64,000 nt of DNA. Source: Pseudarthrobacter sp. AL07 (GTDB lineage Bacteria; Actinomycetota; Actinomycetes; Actinomycetales; Micrococcaceae). A program made the translations under genes and the position numbers. This document shows positions 1 through 7,830 of this stretch, in pieces. The stretch's first letter is position 1. Each line of letters begins with the position of its first letter. The notes under the pieces were generated by a model, which searched no databases, was not told the origin of the DNA, and saw nothing but the letters and a program-made list of their open reading frames with translations. The DNA is taken from positions 124,001 to 188,000 of the forward strand of contig NZ_JASBRB010000002.1 of the NCBI RefSeq assembly GCF_029960665.1, written 5' to 3'.

Positions 1-1
1 G

Positions 2-322
2 TTCCGGGAGGGCGAATCCGGCTCCGACGTCTACGACCGGATCTCATCCTTTATGGAGACGCTCTACCGCCATTGGTCCAAACCGGACTACGCCCCCAAC
101 ACCCTGCTGGTGACCCACGGGCTCACCATGCGCCTGTTCTGCATGCGCTGGTTCCACTGGTCGGTGGAGTATTTCGAATCGCTCAACAACCCGGACAATG
201 CCGCGGTGCGGACCCTCCTGCGCACCGACCTGGGCAAGTACGAACTCGACATTGCGTTCAGCCAATGGGTGGACCGCCGGGTGGACGAGACCGTCCTGGA
301 CGCGCCGCCGGTGATCTTTTAG
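2..322 (+). CDS. histidine phosphatase family protein, C-terminal part
   Basis: The 5' part lies outside the window; the reading frame is open from base 2 and ends with TAG at 320-322. The visible 106 residues contain LLVTHGLTMRLF, which matches the second conserved His segment of the histidine phosphatase (phosphoglycerate-mutase-like) superfamily, where this His helps bind the phosphate. The RHG nucleophile motif must lie upstream of the window. Members hydrolyse phosphate esters of sugars, proteins or small molecules and the substrate cannot be told from this fragment. The gene converges with the DeoR-type gene, with only 14 bases between the two stop codons, so there is no room for a separate terminator. 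Confidence 0.8.
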   Translation, partial: FREGESGSDVYDRISSFMETLYRHWSKPDYAPNTLLVTHGLTMRLFCMRWFHWSVEYFESLNNPDNAAVRTLLRTDLGKYELDIAFSQWVDRRVDETVLDAPPVIF

Positions 323-336
323 GGGATGCAGGTCCC

Positions 337-1125
337 TTAGTGCGGGGCCACGATCACTTCGGTGCCGTTGGCTTCGAATGCGGCCTTGTCCTCGTCGGAG
401 ATCCCGGAATCGGTGATCAGGCGGGTGAACGCGTAGCCGTCCATGGTGGCGAAGGCTCTGACGCCCACCTTGGAGGAGTCGGCTACCACGTAGGAGATCC
501 GGGCCCGGCTGGCCAGCAAGGCATTGACTGATGCTTCGCCCTCCCCCGTATTGGTGGGACCGACCTCAGGGTCGATGCCGTTCACGCCGATGAAGGCGAT
601 GTCCATGACCACCTTCTGCATAATGATGTCGGTGTACGGTCCCACCAGTTCATACGAGCGGGGGTTCAGGATGCCGCCGGTCACCATGACCTTGATGTTG
701 GGGCGGACAGCCAACTGCGCAGCGATGTTGATGGCGTTAGTGACCACCGTCAGGGTGGACTGGTGGCCGGGAGCGTTGAGGTCCTCGCGCGTGGCCAGGA
801 TCTGCGCCAAGGCCGTACTGGTGGTGCCGCCGCACAGCCCGATCACCGCGCCGGGAAAAATCAGGGCCGCGGCGGCCTGGGCGATCTGTTCCTTGGCTTC
901 GGCGTGGTCGTCACGGTTGTAACGGCCAGGAAGGTCGTAGGCCAGGGCGCCGGTGGTGGCTCCGCCCCGGGTGCGGGTCAGCAGCCGTCGCTTGGCCAGG
1001 CTGTCCAGATCACGCCGTGCCGTGGCAGGCGAGACCGCAAGCTGCGTGACAATCTCCTCCACCTCAACCTGGCCGGTCTTGGCGAGGATGTCCAGAATGG
1101 CCGTCAGGCGGTCAGTGCGGGTCAT
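337..1125 (-). CDS. DeoR/GlpR-family transcriptional regulator
   Basis: Protein of 262 residues. The N-terminal part is a DeoR-type winged helix-turn-helix (MTRTDRLTAILDILAKTG, then VSPATARRDLDSLAKRRLL), followed by a DeoR C-terminal sensor domain with the sugar-phosphate-binding pattern PGAVIGLCGGTTSTALA. Regulators of this family usually repress sugar or polyol catabolic genes and are released by a phosphorylated intermediate. I chose the ATG at 1125 because GAGAGG stands 5-6 bases before it; an upstream in-frame start at 1149 is possible but has no ribosome site. No sugar-catabolic gene lies nearby, so the target is unknown. It follows hutI on the same strand, with a 113-bp gap holding a possible operator at 1180-1195. 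Confidence 0.88.
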   Translation of the reverse strand: MTRTDRLTAILDILAKTGQVEVEEIVTQLAVSPATARRDLDSLAKRRLLTRTRGGATTGALAYDLPGRYNRDDHAEAKEQIAQAAAALIFPGAVIGLCGGTTSTALAQILATREDLNAPGHQSTLTVVTNAINIAAQLAVRPNIKVMVTGGILNPRSYELVGPYTDIIMQKVVMDIAFIGVNGIDPEVGPTNTGEGEASVNALLASRARISYVVADSSKVGVRAFATMDGYAFTRLITDSGISDEDKAAFEANGTEVIVAPH

Positions 1126-1179
1126 GGGGAGCCTCTCAGCGGCAAACAAATCGGCGTCAAACAGTCACCAGAATATGAC

Positions 1180-1195
1180 GTTATCTGATCATAAC
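1180..1195. promoter_or_regulatory. possible operator upstream of the DeoR-type gene
   Basis: The sequence GTTAT-CTGATC-ATAAC is an inverted repeat with 5-bp arms, in an AT-rich patch 55-70 bp before the regulator's start. DeoR-family proteins often repress their own gene through such sites. The arms are short, so chance is a real alternative. Confidence 0.3.
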
Positions 1196-1238
1196 AGGAC
1201 CAAATAATCACATCGCAATCACAAATACGTGACCCCAG

Positions 1239-2459
1239 TTAGCGTGCCCGCGCACCGGCCCGCCACACAGCGTACGTGAGCGGCATACCCGGGCGGTAGG
1301 CGAGGTGCGTGGCGGAAGGTGCATTGAGCATATGCAGGTCTGCCCGGTGCCCGACGGCGAGCGAACCCACCGCCCGGGCGCCGTCGGCGTCGTGCCCTGT
1401 CTCCCGGTGCAGCGCCAGCGCGCCTCCATAGGTTGCAGCACGCACCGCCTCGTGGACGCTGAGCCGCATCTGCAGCACCGCCGTCGCCACGTTGAACGCC
1501 ATGGAACTGGTGTACGAGGTACCCGGGTTGCAATTGGACGCCAGCGCCACCTGCACCCCTGCGTCCAACAGTTCACGCCCGGGGGCCAGTGGCTGACGGG
1601 TGGAAAGATCGCAGGCGGGTAGGCAGGTTGCCACGGTGCCCCGGTCACCCGTACCGCTGACCGGATTCCAGCCGGACCAGCTTTCCGCGAGCGCCGCCAC
1701 GTCACGGCCCGACAGATAGTTCACGTGGTCCACGCTGGCGGCCCCGAGTTCCACCGCCAGCTGCACGCCGGGACCTTCGCCAAGCTGGTTGCCGTGGACA
1801 CGGATCCCCAGTCCCGAGGCGCGGCACGCCTCCAGCACACGGCGGGACTGCTCGGCAGTGAAGGCGCCTTCCTCGCAGAACACGTCCGCCCACCGGACGT
1901 AGGGCCGGACGGCGGCGAGCATGGGCCCGCAGACGAGGTCGGTGTAGGCCTCGGAATCGGTGCCCGCGGGGACCAGGTGTGCGCCCAGGAAGGTGACTTC
2001 GTCTGCGACCGTGGAGGCGATCCGGGCGCTCCGGGCCTCATGCTCAATGTCCAGCCCGTACCCCGTCTTGGTTTCGAGGTAGGTGGTACCCTGCGACAAG
2101 GCCTCGGACACACGCGCCATGGCCAGCCGGGTGAGGTCGAAATCGGACGCGCGCCGGGTGGCGTCCATGGTGACGGCGATACCACCGGCCGAATACGACT
2201 CCCCTGCCATCCGTGCCTCGAACTCCGCGGTGCGGTCGCCAGCGAACACCAGGTGCGTGTGCGAATCCACCCAGCCCGGCAAAACGGCCCGGCCGCCGGC
2301 GTCCACGGCGTCATCGGCCGCCGGCGCATCCGCGGCGGAACCGAGCCAGGCGATCCGTTCGCCCTCGATCACCACGGCGGCCTTTTTAAGGACGCGGTGG
2401 TCCAGGTCCTGGGTCATCAGCTCGGCGATGTTGGTGATCAGGGTGCTCATGGGTTCCAT
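1239..2459 (-). CDS. hutI: imidazolonepropionase
   Basis: Protein of 406 residues, the usual length for HutI, the third enzyme of histidine breakdown, which hydrolyses 4-imidazolone-5-propanoate to N-formimidoyl-glutamate in the cytoplasm. It has the metal-binding amidohydrolase motif VDSHTHLVFAGDR near residue 65, the HGNQLGEGPG and DHVNYLS segments with further metal and substrate residues, and the C-terminal family signature LASNCNPGTSYTSS. The start lies 3 bases after the stop of the FAD oxidase gene, so the two are probably translated from one message; a second ATG at 2450 is also possible. No hutU, hutH or formimidoylglutamate hydrolase is present in the window, so the rest of the pathway must be elsewhere. 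Confidence 0.93.
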   Translation of the reverse strand: MEPMSTLITNIAELMTQDLDHRVLKKAAVVIEGERIAWLGSAADAPAADDAVDAGGRAVLPGWVDSHTHLVFAGDRTAEFEARMAGESYSAGGIAVTMDATRRASDFDLTRLAMARVSEALSQGTTYLETKTGYGLDIEHEARSARIASTVADEVTFLGAHLVPAGTDSEAYTDLVCGPMLAAVRPYVRWADVFCEEGAFTAEQSRRVLEACRASGLGIRVHGNQLGEGPGVQLAVELGAASVDHVNYLSGRDVAALAESWSGWNPVSGTGDRGTVATCLPACDLSTRQPLAPGRELLDAGVQVALASNCNPGTSYTSSMAFNVATAVLQMRLSVHEAVRAATYGGALALHRETGHDADGARAVGSLAVGHRADLHMLNAPSATHLAYRPGMPLTYAVWRAGARAR

Positions 2460-2462
2460 TTT

Positions 2463-3581
2463 TCAGCGCCGGATGGACCAGCGCGTGGCCGCCAGCGCCT
2501 CCGCTGTCCGGGATGCCGGATGATGGTCCGCAACGGTACTGTGACCGGTGCCCTGCCCGGCCAGGATCTGCGCGGCGGCGAGCTCGGCCATGGCCGATGA
2601 GGTCTGGAAGCCGTATCCGCCCTGACCGGCAAGCCAGTAAAACCCCGGGGCTTCGGCGTCGAACCCGGCTACCGGGACGCCGTCGGCCACCTCGGTCCGG
2701 AGCCCCGTCCAGGCCCTCCGGACTCCGCGGATTCCCAATGTGGTCAGCTGGTTGAGCTTCACGATCAGCCGCTCGACATCGCCGGGCCGCGGCCGGGCGT
2801 CTTCGGGTCCGCTGGGTACCGATTCCGACGGCGAGATCAGCACGTCGGTGCCCTCCCGGCGGAAATAGAACGTGTGGTCCGCTGCCGCCACCATGGGGCT
2901 GTGCCCGGGCACGGGATGTTCGACGTCGACAATCGCCGCAGTGCGCCGGTACGGCTGGAGCCCGAGTTTTTCCACGCCGCTGATCACGGCGAGTTCGTCG
3001 GCCCAGGCGCCGGCCGCGTTGACCAGCACACCGGCCTCAAAGGCTTCCTGCCCCGCCCCGATCTCCCAGCCAGAGCCCAGCCGTTGCGCAGAATGGACAC
3101 GGGCGCCGGTGATGATGTCGGCGCCGGCGGCCTCAGCCCGCTGCCGGTGGTCTTCCAGCAGCAGCGGGGCGTTGCAGGCGAAGGATCCGGTGTCCAGGCC
3201 TGCGGCGGAGAAAGTCCCGGGCACCAGTGCAGGGCACAGCTTCAGTGCCCGGTCATGCGTGATGGCATTCATGTGGCCGCTGCCCTCGGCGCGGACGGAT
3301 TCCTCTGTGCCGATGAGCATAAAGCTTCGCGGCGTCAGGACAGGTTCGGGCAGTTGGGCGTCCCGGGCCGCGATCAGTTCCAGGGTCCGGACCGTGAGCT
3401 CCCGGACCACGTCCGGGCCGTAACTCGGAATAAGCTGGCGGGCGGAGCGGGAGGACGTGTGGTACGCCAGCTCCTGCTCCGCTTCCACCAGCGCCACGCT
3501 GCAGCTGCCCGCAAGCGCGGAGGCCAAGGACAGGCCGGCGATGCCGCCGCCCACAATCAGGACGTCGTAGTGTGCTGCCAT
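2463..3581 (-). CDS. DAO-family FAD-dependent oxidoreductase
   Basis: Protein of 372 residues. It starts with an FAD-binding Rossmann motif (DVLIVGGGIAGLSLASALAG) and closes with GFYWLAGQGGYGFQTSSAMAELAA, the C-terminal FAD-contact segment typical of the D-amino-acid oxidase / glycine oxidase (DAO, PF01266) family. Such enzymes oxidise amines or amino acids to imines with release of ammonia. It is followed after 3 bases by hutI, so its substrate may be an amino acid linked to histidine turnover, but this is inference. There is no signal peptide or membrane segment. D-amino-acid dehydrogenase and L-2-hydroxyglutarate oxidase are relatives that I cannot exclude. Confidence 0.85.
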   Translation of the reverse strand: MAAHYDVLIVGGGIAGLSLASALAGSCSVALVEAEQELAYHTSSRSARQLIPSYGPDVVRELTVRTLELIAARDAQLPEPVLTPRSFMLIGTEESVRAEGSGHMNAITHDRALKLCPALVPGTFSAAGLDTGSFACNAPLLLEDHRQRAEAAGADIITGARVHSAQRLGSGWEIGAGQEAFEAGVLVNAAGAWADELAVISGVEKLGLQPYRRTAAIVDVEHPVPGHSPMVAAADHTFYFRREGTDVLISPSESVPSGPEDARPRPGDVERLIVKLNQLTTLGIRGVRRAWTGLRTEVADGVPVAGFDAEAPGFYWLAGQGGYGFQTSSAMAELAAAQILAGQGTGHSTVADHHPASRTAEALAATRWSIRR

Positions 3582-3649
3582 GGCTCCATCCTTGCAGAGT
3601 TGCCCTCCGGCCGCGCCGGTCCTGCTCTGTGAGGTTTAGCCCCGCTGGG

Positions 3650-4846
3650 TTAACCCGCTACCGCAGCACGGCTGGCGACGAACGCACGCACGCACGCTTC
3701 GACGTCGTCCGCTGAGTGCGATGCTGAAAGCTGCACGCGGATCCGGGCGGCGCCGCGCGGGACCACCGGGAAGCTGAAGGCGGTGACGAAGACGCCTTGC
3801 TGGAGCATCTGGTCCGCCACCTTGGCGGCCATTACGGCGTCCCCGAACATCACGGGGACAATCGCATGTTCGCCGTCGAGGAGTTCAAAACCTTCTTCGG
3901 TCATCCGGCGGCGGAACAGCCGGGCGTTCTCGAAGAGCCGGGTCCGCAGGTCACCGGAATTCTCCACCAGATCAAGGGCCTTGATGGTGGCGGCGACGAT
4001 CGCGGGGGCCAGGGAATTGGAGAACAGGTACGGGCGCGCTTTCTGGCGGAGCATGGCCACCACTTCAGTGCGGCCGGACACATAGCCGCCGGACGCGCCG
4101 CCCAGGGCCTTGCCAAACGTTCCGGTGTAGATGTCCACGCGGGAGGACACCCCGGCATGCTCCGGGGTTCCGGCCCCCGTGGCACCCATAAAGCCGACGG
4201 CATGGGAATCGTCCACCATCACTAGGGCATCGTGCTTCTCGGCGAGGTCGCAGATGGCCTCCAGTGGCGCCAGGTAGCCGTCCATGGAGAACACCCCGTC
4301 CGTGACGATGATCTTGCGCCGCGCAGCCTTCGCTTCAACGAGCTTGGCCTCGAGGTCCGCCATGTCCTGGTTGGCGTAGCGGAACCGTTGGGCCTTGCAG
4401 AGCCGGATGCCGTCGATGATGGAGGCGTGGTTGAGGGCATCGGAGATGATGGCGTCCTCCGGCCCGAAAAGGGATTCGAAGACGCCGCCGTTGGCATCAA
4501 AGCAGCTGGAGAAGAGGATGGTGTCCTCGGTGCCGAGGAACCTGGAGACCCTGGCTTCCAGTTCAAGGTGAAGGTCCTGGGTGCCGCAGATGAAGCGGAC
4601 GCTGGCCATGCCGAAGCCCCGTGAGTCCATGGCCTCTTTGGCTGCGGTGATGATGTCCGGGTGGTCCGCGAGGCCCAGGTAGTTGTTGGCGCAGAAGTTC
4701 AGGACGGTGGCGCCCGGCTGGCCGATCTGCCCGGCCGTGACATGGCTGGACTGCGGGGAGTTGATGCTGCGTTCGGACTTGAAGAGCCCGGCGGTGCGGA
4801 TGTCGTCCAGCTCAGTCTGCAGCTGGTCCTTGATGGAGGTGTACAT
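3650..4846 (-). CDS. kbl: glycine C-acetyltransferase (2-amino-3-ketobutyrate CoA ligase)
   Basis: Protein of 398 residues, the normal size for Kbl. It cleaves 2-amino-3-oxobutanoate with CoA to glycine and acetyl-CoA, the second step of threonine degradation. It is a PLP enzyme of the alpha-oxoamine synthase group: [13 protein letters not shown] near the N-terminus, [16 protein letters not shown] with the PLP-binding Asp and His, and [15 protein letters not shown] with the Schiff-base Lys. The start codon stands 8 bases after the tdh stop, so kbl is the second gene of a tdh-kbl operon. Confidence 0.96.
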   Translation of the reverse strand: MYTSIKDQLQTELDDIRTAGLFKSERSINSPQSSHVTAGQIGQPGATVLNFCANNYLGLADHPDIITAAKEAMDSRGFGMASVRFICGTQDLHLELEARVSRFLGTEDTILFSSCFDANGGVFESLFGPEDAIISDALNHASIIDGIRLCKAQRFRYANQDMADLEAKLVEAKAARRKIIVTDGVFSMDGYLAPLEAICDLAEKHDALVMVDDSHAVGFMGATGAGTPEHAGVSSRVDIYTGTFGKALGGASGGYVSGRTEVVAMLRQKARPYLFSNSLAPAIVAATIKALDLVENSGDLRTRLFENARLFRRRMTEEGFELLDGEHAIVPVMFGDAVMAAKVADQMLQQGVFVTAFSFPVVPRGAARIRVQLSASHSADDVEACVRAFVASRAAVAG

Positions 4847-4854
4847 GGTGCTCC

Positions 4855-5901
4855 TTAGAGTTCGGTCCAGTCGAGGACAACTTTTCCGCCGACGCCGGCG
4901 CGGGCGGTCTCGAAGCCTTTTTCCCAGTCTGCGGCGGGAAGCTTGTCCGTCACCACCGCTGAGATGCCGGCGTTCAGCACAGGGTTGGAAGAAAGCATGG
5001 CGCTCATGGCGTACCAGGTCTCATACATTTCCCGGCCGTAGATGCCCTTCAGGGTCAGCATGTGCGTGACCACTTTGCCCCAGTCGATGGTGATGTCCTG
5101 GCTGGGCAGGCCGAGCATGGCAATGCGGCCGCCGTGGTTCATGTTCTCGATCATCTCAGGCAGTGCCGTGGGGTGGCCGGACATTTCCATCCCGATGTCG
5201 AAGCCCTCCCGCATGCCGAGTTCACGCTGGGCGTCCTTGACGCGCGTAGTGGAGACGTCGATGGCCAGGTCCACGCCGAGCTGGCGTGCCAGTTCGAGCC
5301 GCGGCTCGGAGACGTCGGTGATGGCGATCTTGCGCGCACCGGCGTGGCGGGCCACCGCGATGGCCATAAGCCCGATGGGGCCTGCTCCGGTGATCAGCAC
5401 GTCCTCGCCCACCAGGGGAAAACTGAGGGCGGTGTGTACGGCGTTGCCGAACGGATCGAAGATGGCGCCGAGTTCCGGCGTGATGGAGGGATCGTGGTGG
5501 ACCCAGACGTTGGTCTCGGGGATGACCACGTACTCGGCGAAGGCGCCGTCCCGCTGCACGCCGACGCTGACGGTGTGGATGCACATCTGGCGGCGGCCTG
5601 CGCGGCAGTTCCGGCAGATCCCGCAGACCACGTGGCCCTCGCCGGATACCCGGTCCCCCACCTTGACGTCGCGGACGCCGTCGCCGATTTCCACCACTTC
5701 ACCGTAGAACTCGTGGCCGGCGATGAGTGGCGCCTCGATCATGCCCTGCGCCCAAGCGTCCCAGGACTGGATGTGCAGGTCCGTGCCGCAGATCCCGGTA
5801 GTCATGACCCGGATCTTGACGTCGTTGGGGCCGGCGTCGGGCTCGGGGCGGTCAACCAGCTCGAACCCGGCGTGTGCACCGGACTTGTAGAGTGCCTTCA
5901 T
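4855..5901 (-). CDS. tdh: L-threonine 3-dehydrogenase
   Basis: Protein of 348 residues. It oxidises L-threonine with NAD to 2-amino-3-oxobutanoate, which kbl then cleaves. It is a zinc-dependent medium-chain dehydrogenase: catalytic zinc ligands in [11 protein letters not shown] and [12 protein letters not shown], a structural-zinc Cys4 loop [15 protein letters not shown], and the NAD-binding motif [16 protein letters not shown] use the ATG at 5901 (MKALYKSG), which gives the usual length; an upstream in-frame start at 5964 would add 21 residues unlike the family. It is divergent from a LysR-type regulator, which is the natural candidate for its control. Confidence 0.95.
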   Translation of the reverse strand: MKALYKSGAHAGFELVDRPEPDAGPNDVKIRVMTTGICGTDLHIQSWDAWAQGMIEAPLIAGHEFYGEVVEIGDGVRDVKVGDRVSGEGHVVCGICRNCRAGRRQMCIHTVSVGVQRDGAFAEYVVIPETNVWVHHDPSITPELGAIFDPFGNAVHTALSFPLVGEDVLITGAGPIGLMAIAVARHAGARKIAITDVSEPRLELARQLGVDLAIDVSTTRVKDAQRELGMREGFDIGMEMSGHPTALPEMIENMNHGGRIAMLGLPSQDITIDWGKVVTHMLTLKGIYGREMYETWYAMSAMLSSNPVLNAGISAVVTDKLPAADWEKGFETARAGVGGKVVLDWTEL

Positions 5902-5967
5902 TGGCTTCCTGACTGTTGGCAGCGACCCGCGGCCTGCGGTGTGGTCTCCCTTTATTAGAGCCACTTC

Positions 5968-6027
5968 GAAGCATTAGCACAAGCAGAATTCTCTCAATCG
6001 ACGATGAAGCATTCGCTTATGCATAGA
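5968..6027. promoter_or_regulatory. tdh / LysR divergent control region with repeated GAAGCATT
   Basis: The 134-bp gap between tdh and the LysR gene holds two direct copies of GAAGCATT (5968-5975 and 6006-6013), 38 bp apart. The second copy is part of GCAT-TCGCTT-ATGC, a short inverted repeat. LysR regulators usually bind such spaced sites between their own gene and the target. The assignment is tentative. Confidence 0.35.
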
Positions 6028-6035
6028 CTGGACGG

Positions 6036-6956
6036 ATGGAAATTCATCAGCTGGAAATCCTCCGCGAACTGGGCGCCCTGGGCAGCGTGAAGGCGGTGGC
6101 GGAGACGCTGATGGTCACGCCGTCCGCGGTGTCCCAGCAACTGGCACTGCTGCAGCGCAACATTGACGTCCCGCTGACCCGGAAAGAGGGCCGCAACCTG
6201 GTGCTGACCGAGGCCGGCCAGGTGCTCGCCGACGCAGGTGCCGCCGTCGTCAGTGCCATGGCGGACGCCCGGACCGCGATCGGCGCCTATCACGGCTCGC
6301 CCGTTGGCCCCGTGACCATCAGCGGTTTCCACAGCGCGGGCCAGGCGCTGTTCGCGCCGCTTGCGCGCATGCTGGACGCGCCCGGCCAGCCGCGGATCCA
6401 GCTTTCCGACGAGGACGTGGCGCAGCAGGATTTCCCGGCGCTGACGGCGCGGTACGACCTGGTGCTGGCGCACCGGATGGACCACAGCCCGCGCTGGCCC
6501 GAGGAGCGTGTGGCGGTGATCCCGCTGGCGCACGAACCGCTGGATGTTGCGTTGCCGGCCGGGCATCCCCTGGCGGATCGGGACACCGTCACGGCTGCCG
6601 ACGTCGTGGGCGAACCGTGGGTGACCAGCCACACCGGCTACTCCCCCGCGGACGTCCTCTCCGCCGTCGCGGCCGTCTCCAGCAGGGAATTGAACATCGT
6701 CCACCGGATCAACGACTACTCCACCGTGGCCGCGCTGGTCGCGGCGGGCGGGGTGGTGGGCCTGCTGCCGCGGCATACGGCCCGGCCGGTGCTCAACCCG
6801 GGCATTGTGCTGCGGCCGCTTGAGGGCATCAGCACCCGGAGGCAGATCGACATCCTGGCCCGCCCGGAGAACCTGAAGCGCCGCTCGGTGGTGATTGTGT
6901 GCGAGGCGCTGCAGGCGATCATGACCGGATTGGTGGCCCCCACCCCAACTAGGTAG
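6036..6956 (+). CDS. LysR-family transcriptional regulator, probable regulator of tdh-kbl
   Basis: Protein of 306 residues with the N-terminal LysR helix-turn-helix (LGSVKAVAETLMVTPSAVSQQLALLQ, about residues 13-38) and a C-terminal two-lobed effector-binding domain. The recognition helix with SAVSQQL is typical. Its position, divergent from the threonine degradation operon with a 134-bp shared control region, suggests that it senses threonine or a product and regulates tdh-kbl and itself; that is inference from layout. The stop codon TAG at 6954-6956 lies inside the left arm of the large hairpin at 6943-7011. Confidence 0.9.
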   Translation: MEIHQLEILRELGALGSVKAVAETLMVTPSAVSQQLALLQRNIDVPLTRKEGRNLVLTEAGQVLADAGAAVVSAMADARTAIGAYHGSPVGPVTISGFHSAGQALFAPLARMLDAPGQPRIQLSDEDVAQQDFPALTARYDLVLAHRMDHSPRWPEERVAVIPLAHEPLDVALPAGHPLADRDTVTAADVVGEPWVTSHTGYSPADVLSAVAAVSSRELNIVHRINDYSTVAALVAAGGVVGLLPRHTARPVLNPGIVLRPLEGISTRRQIDILARPENLKRRSVVIVCEALQAIMTGLVAPTPTR

Positions 6957-7011
6957 CAGTAGATGTCGTTATGAGGGCTCAAACCGACACCTGCTGCTAC
7001 CTACTTGGGGG
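6943..7011. terminator. long imperfect palindrome between convergent genes, bidirectional terminator
   Basis: Two arms of about 33 bp pair with only five mismatches around a centre near 6977. The left arm includes AGGTAGCAGTAGATGTCG and the right arm CGACACCTGCTGCTACCT. The element contains the stop codons of both flanking genes (TAG at 6954-6956 and, on the other strand, 7001-7003). It has no T-run. It is related in sequence to the hairpin at 7731-7790, sharing GCAGTAGATGTCGT-ATGAG. Confidence 0.8.
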
Positions 7012-7615
7012 AAAGCCGCTTGGCGTGGCCGAGGCCCTTGCCCAGCCCGTGACCGTGCCCCTTGCCTAGGCCTTTTCCGTGGCCCGGACCCGTTCCGGCG
7101 CCTTCCACGATGTGGCGCGCCTCGGCGTTGTTGCCGCTCTTCACTCCGGAGACCCGGACGGTGTCGCCCGTGGCGATGTCCGCGATGGTGACCTCTGACC
7201 GCTTCAGCCGCTTCCCGTCGTCGCCCGTTGCCGGCGAACCGTCCGCGGCCGGGGCCGGGAACTTGATGATCTTGGTATCCGCGTTGACGGCGTAGGTCTG
7301 GGTGAAGCCGTCTTCGCTCTTGACGGTGACCGAGGTTTCGCTGACGGCGTCCACCGTGCCTTGCTGGGTCAGCACGGTTTCGAAGGACCCGTCCGCCTTC
7401 TTCACCACACTTTCACTGTGCAGATGCTGCGGGCGCTGGGCCTTGTCCGACTTCCCCTGGCCAGGCGCCTTGTCCGACTGCCCCGGTGCGGAGGCCGACG
7501 GCGACGGCGTGTCTGTGGCGGACCAGGCGATGGCGACACCCGTGCCGGTCAGGGCCAGAGCAATGACGCCGGCCAGCAGGACTTTGCGGAATCTCAACGG
7601 TTCTTGGACCGACAT
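7001..7615 (-). CDS. secreted or membrane-anchored DUF5666-like protein with Gly/His/Lys-rich tail
   Basis: Protein of 204 residues. It has a hydrophobic segment near the N-terminus (VLLAGVIALALTGTGVAIAW) that is a signal peptide or anchor, a Pro/Ser/Gln/Lys-rich spacer, then about 100 residues of beta-strand-like sequence (GTVDAVSETSVTVKSEDG, DTVRVSGVKSG) resembling DUF5666 domains, and a tail of repeated GHGKGLGKGHG units that could bind metal or nucleic acid. I chose the ATG at 7615, 7 bases after GGAGG; earlier ATGs at 7621 and 7630 are too close to that site or before it. It sits between two related hairpins and has no operon partner. Function unknown. Confidence 0.7.
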   Translation of the reverse strand: MSVQEPLRFRKVLLAGVIALALTGTGVAIAWSATDTPSPSASAPGQSDKAPGQGKSDKAQRPQHLHSESVVKKADGSFETVLTQQGTVDAVSETSVTVKSEDGFTQTYAVNADTKIIKFPAPAADGSPATGDDGKRLKRSEVTIADIATGDTVRVSGVKSGNNAEARHIVEGAGTGPGHGKGLGKGHGHGLGKGLGHAKRLSPK

Positions 7616-7730
7616 GGCCATTCCTCCCACAGCACCGGCAGGGCTCCGGCGCCCTGGAACTTCAGTCTAGAACCGGCAAGCCCCGCTGAACACGCGTACT
7701 TTGCGGGCGGGAAGTGAGTACTTAAAGCCA

Positions 7731-7790
7731 AACTGGGTCGCAGTAGATGTCGTCATGAGCGCTCATGACAGCATTAACTGCGACCCAGTT
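7731..7790. terminator. 60-bp palindromic element downstream of gatB
   Basis: The two 30-base halves pair at 26 of 30 positions with no separate loop: the outer 14 bp (AACTGGGTCGCAGT) and the inner 9 bp (GTCATGAGC) pair perfectly. It lies 40 bp after the gatB stop, so it can end gatCAB transcription. The left half is clearly homologous to the left half of the element at 6943-7011. Confidence 0.8.
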
Positions 7791-7830
7791 GGGTTAAAAC
7801 AGGCTGCTTAGCCTGCGGCTCGGCCCTCGG

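Noticed and set aside
323-336. A terminator between the phosphatase and the DeoR-type gene
   Set aside because: Only 14 bases separate the two stop codons and no stable stem is visible.
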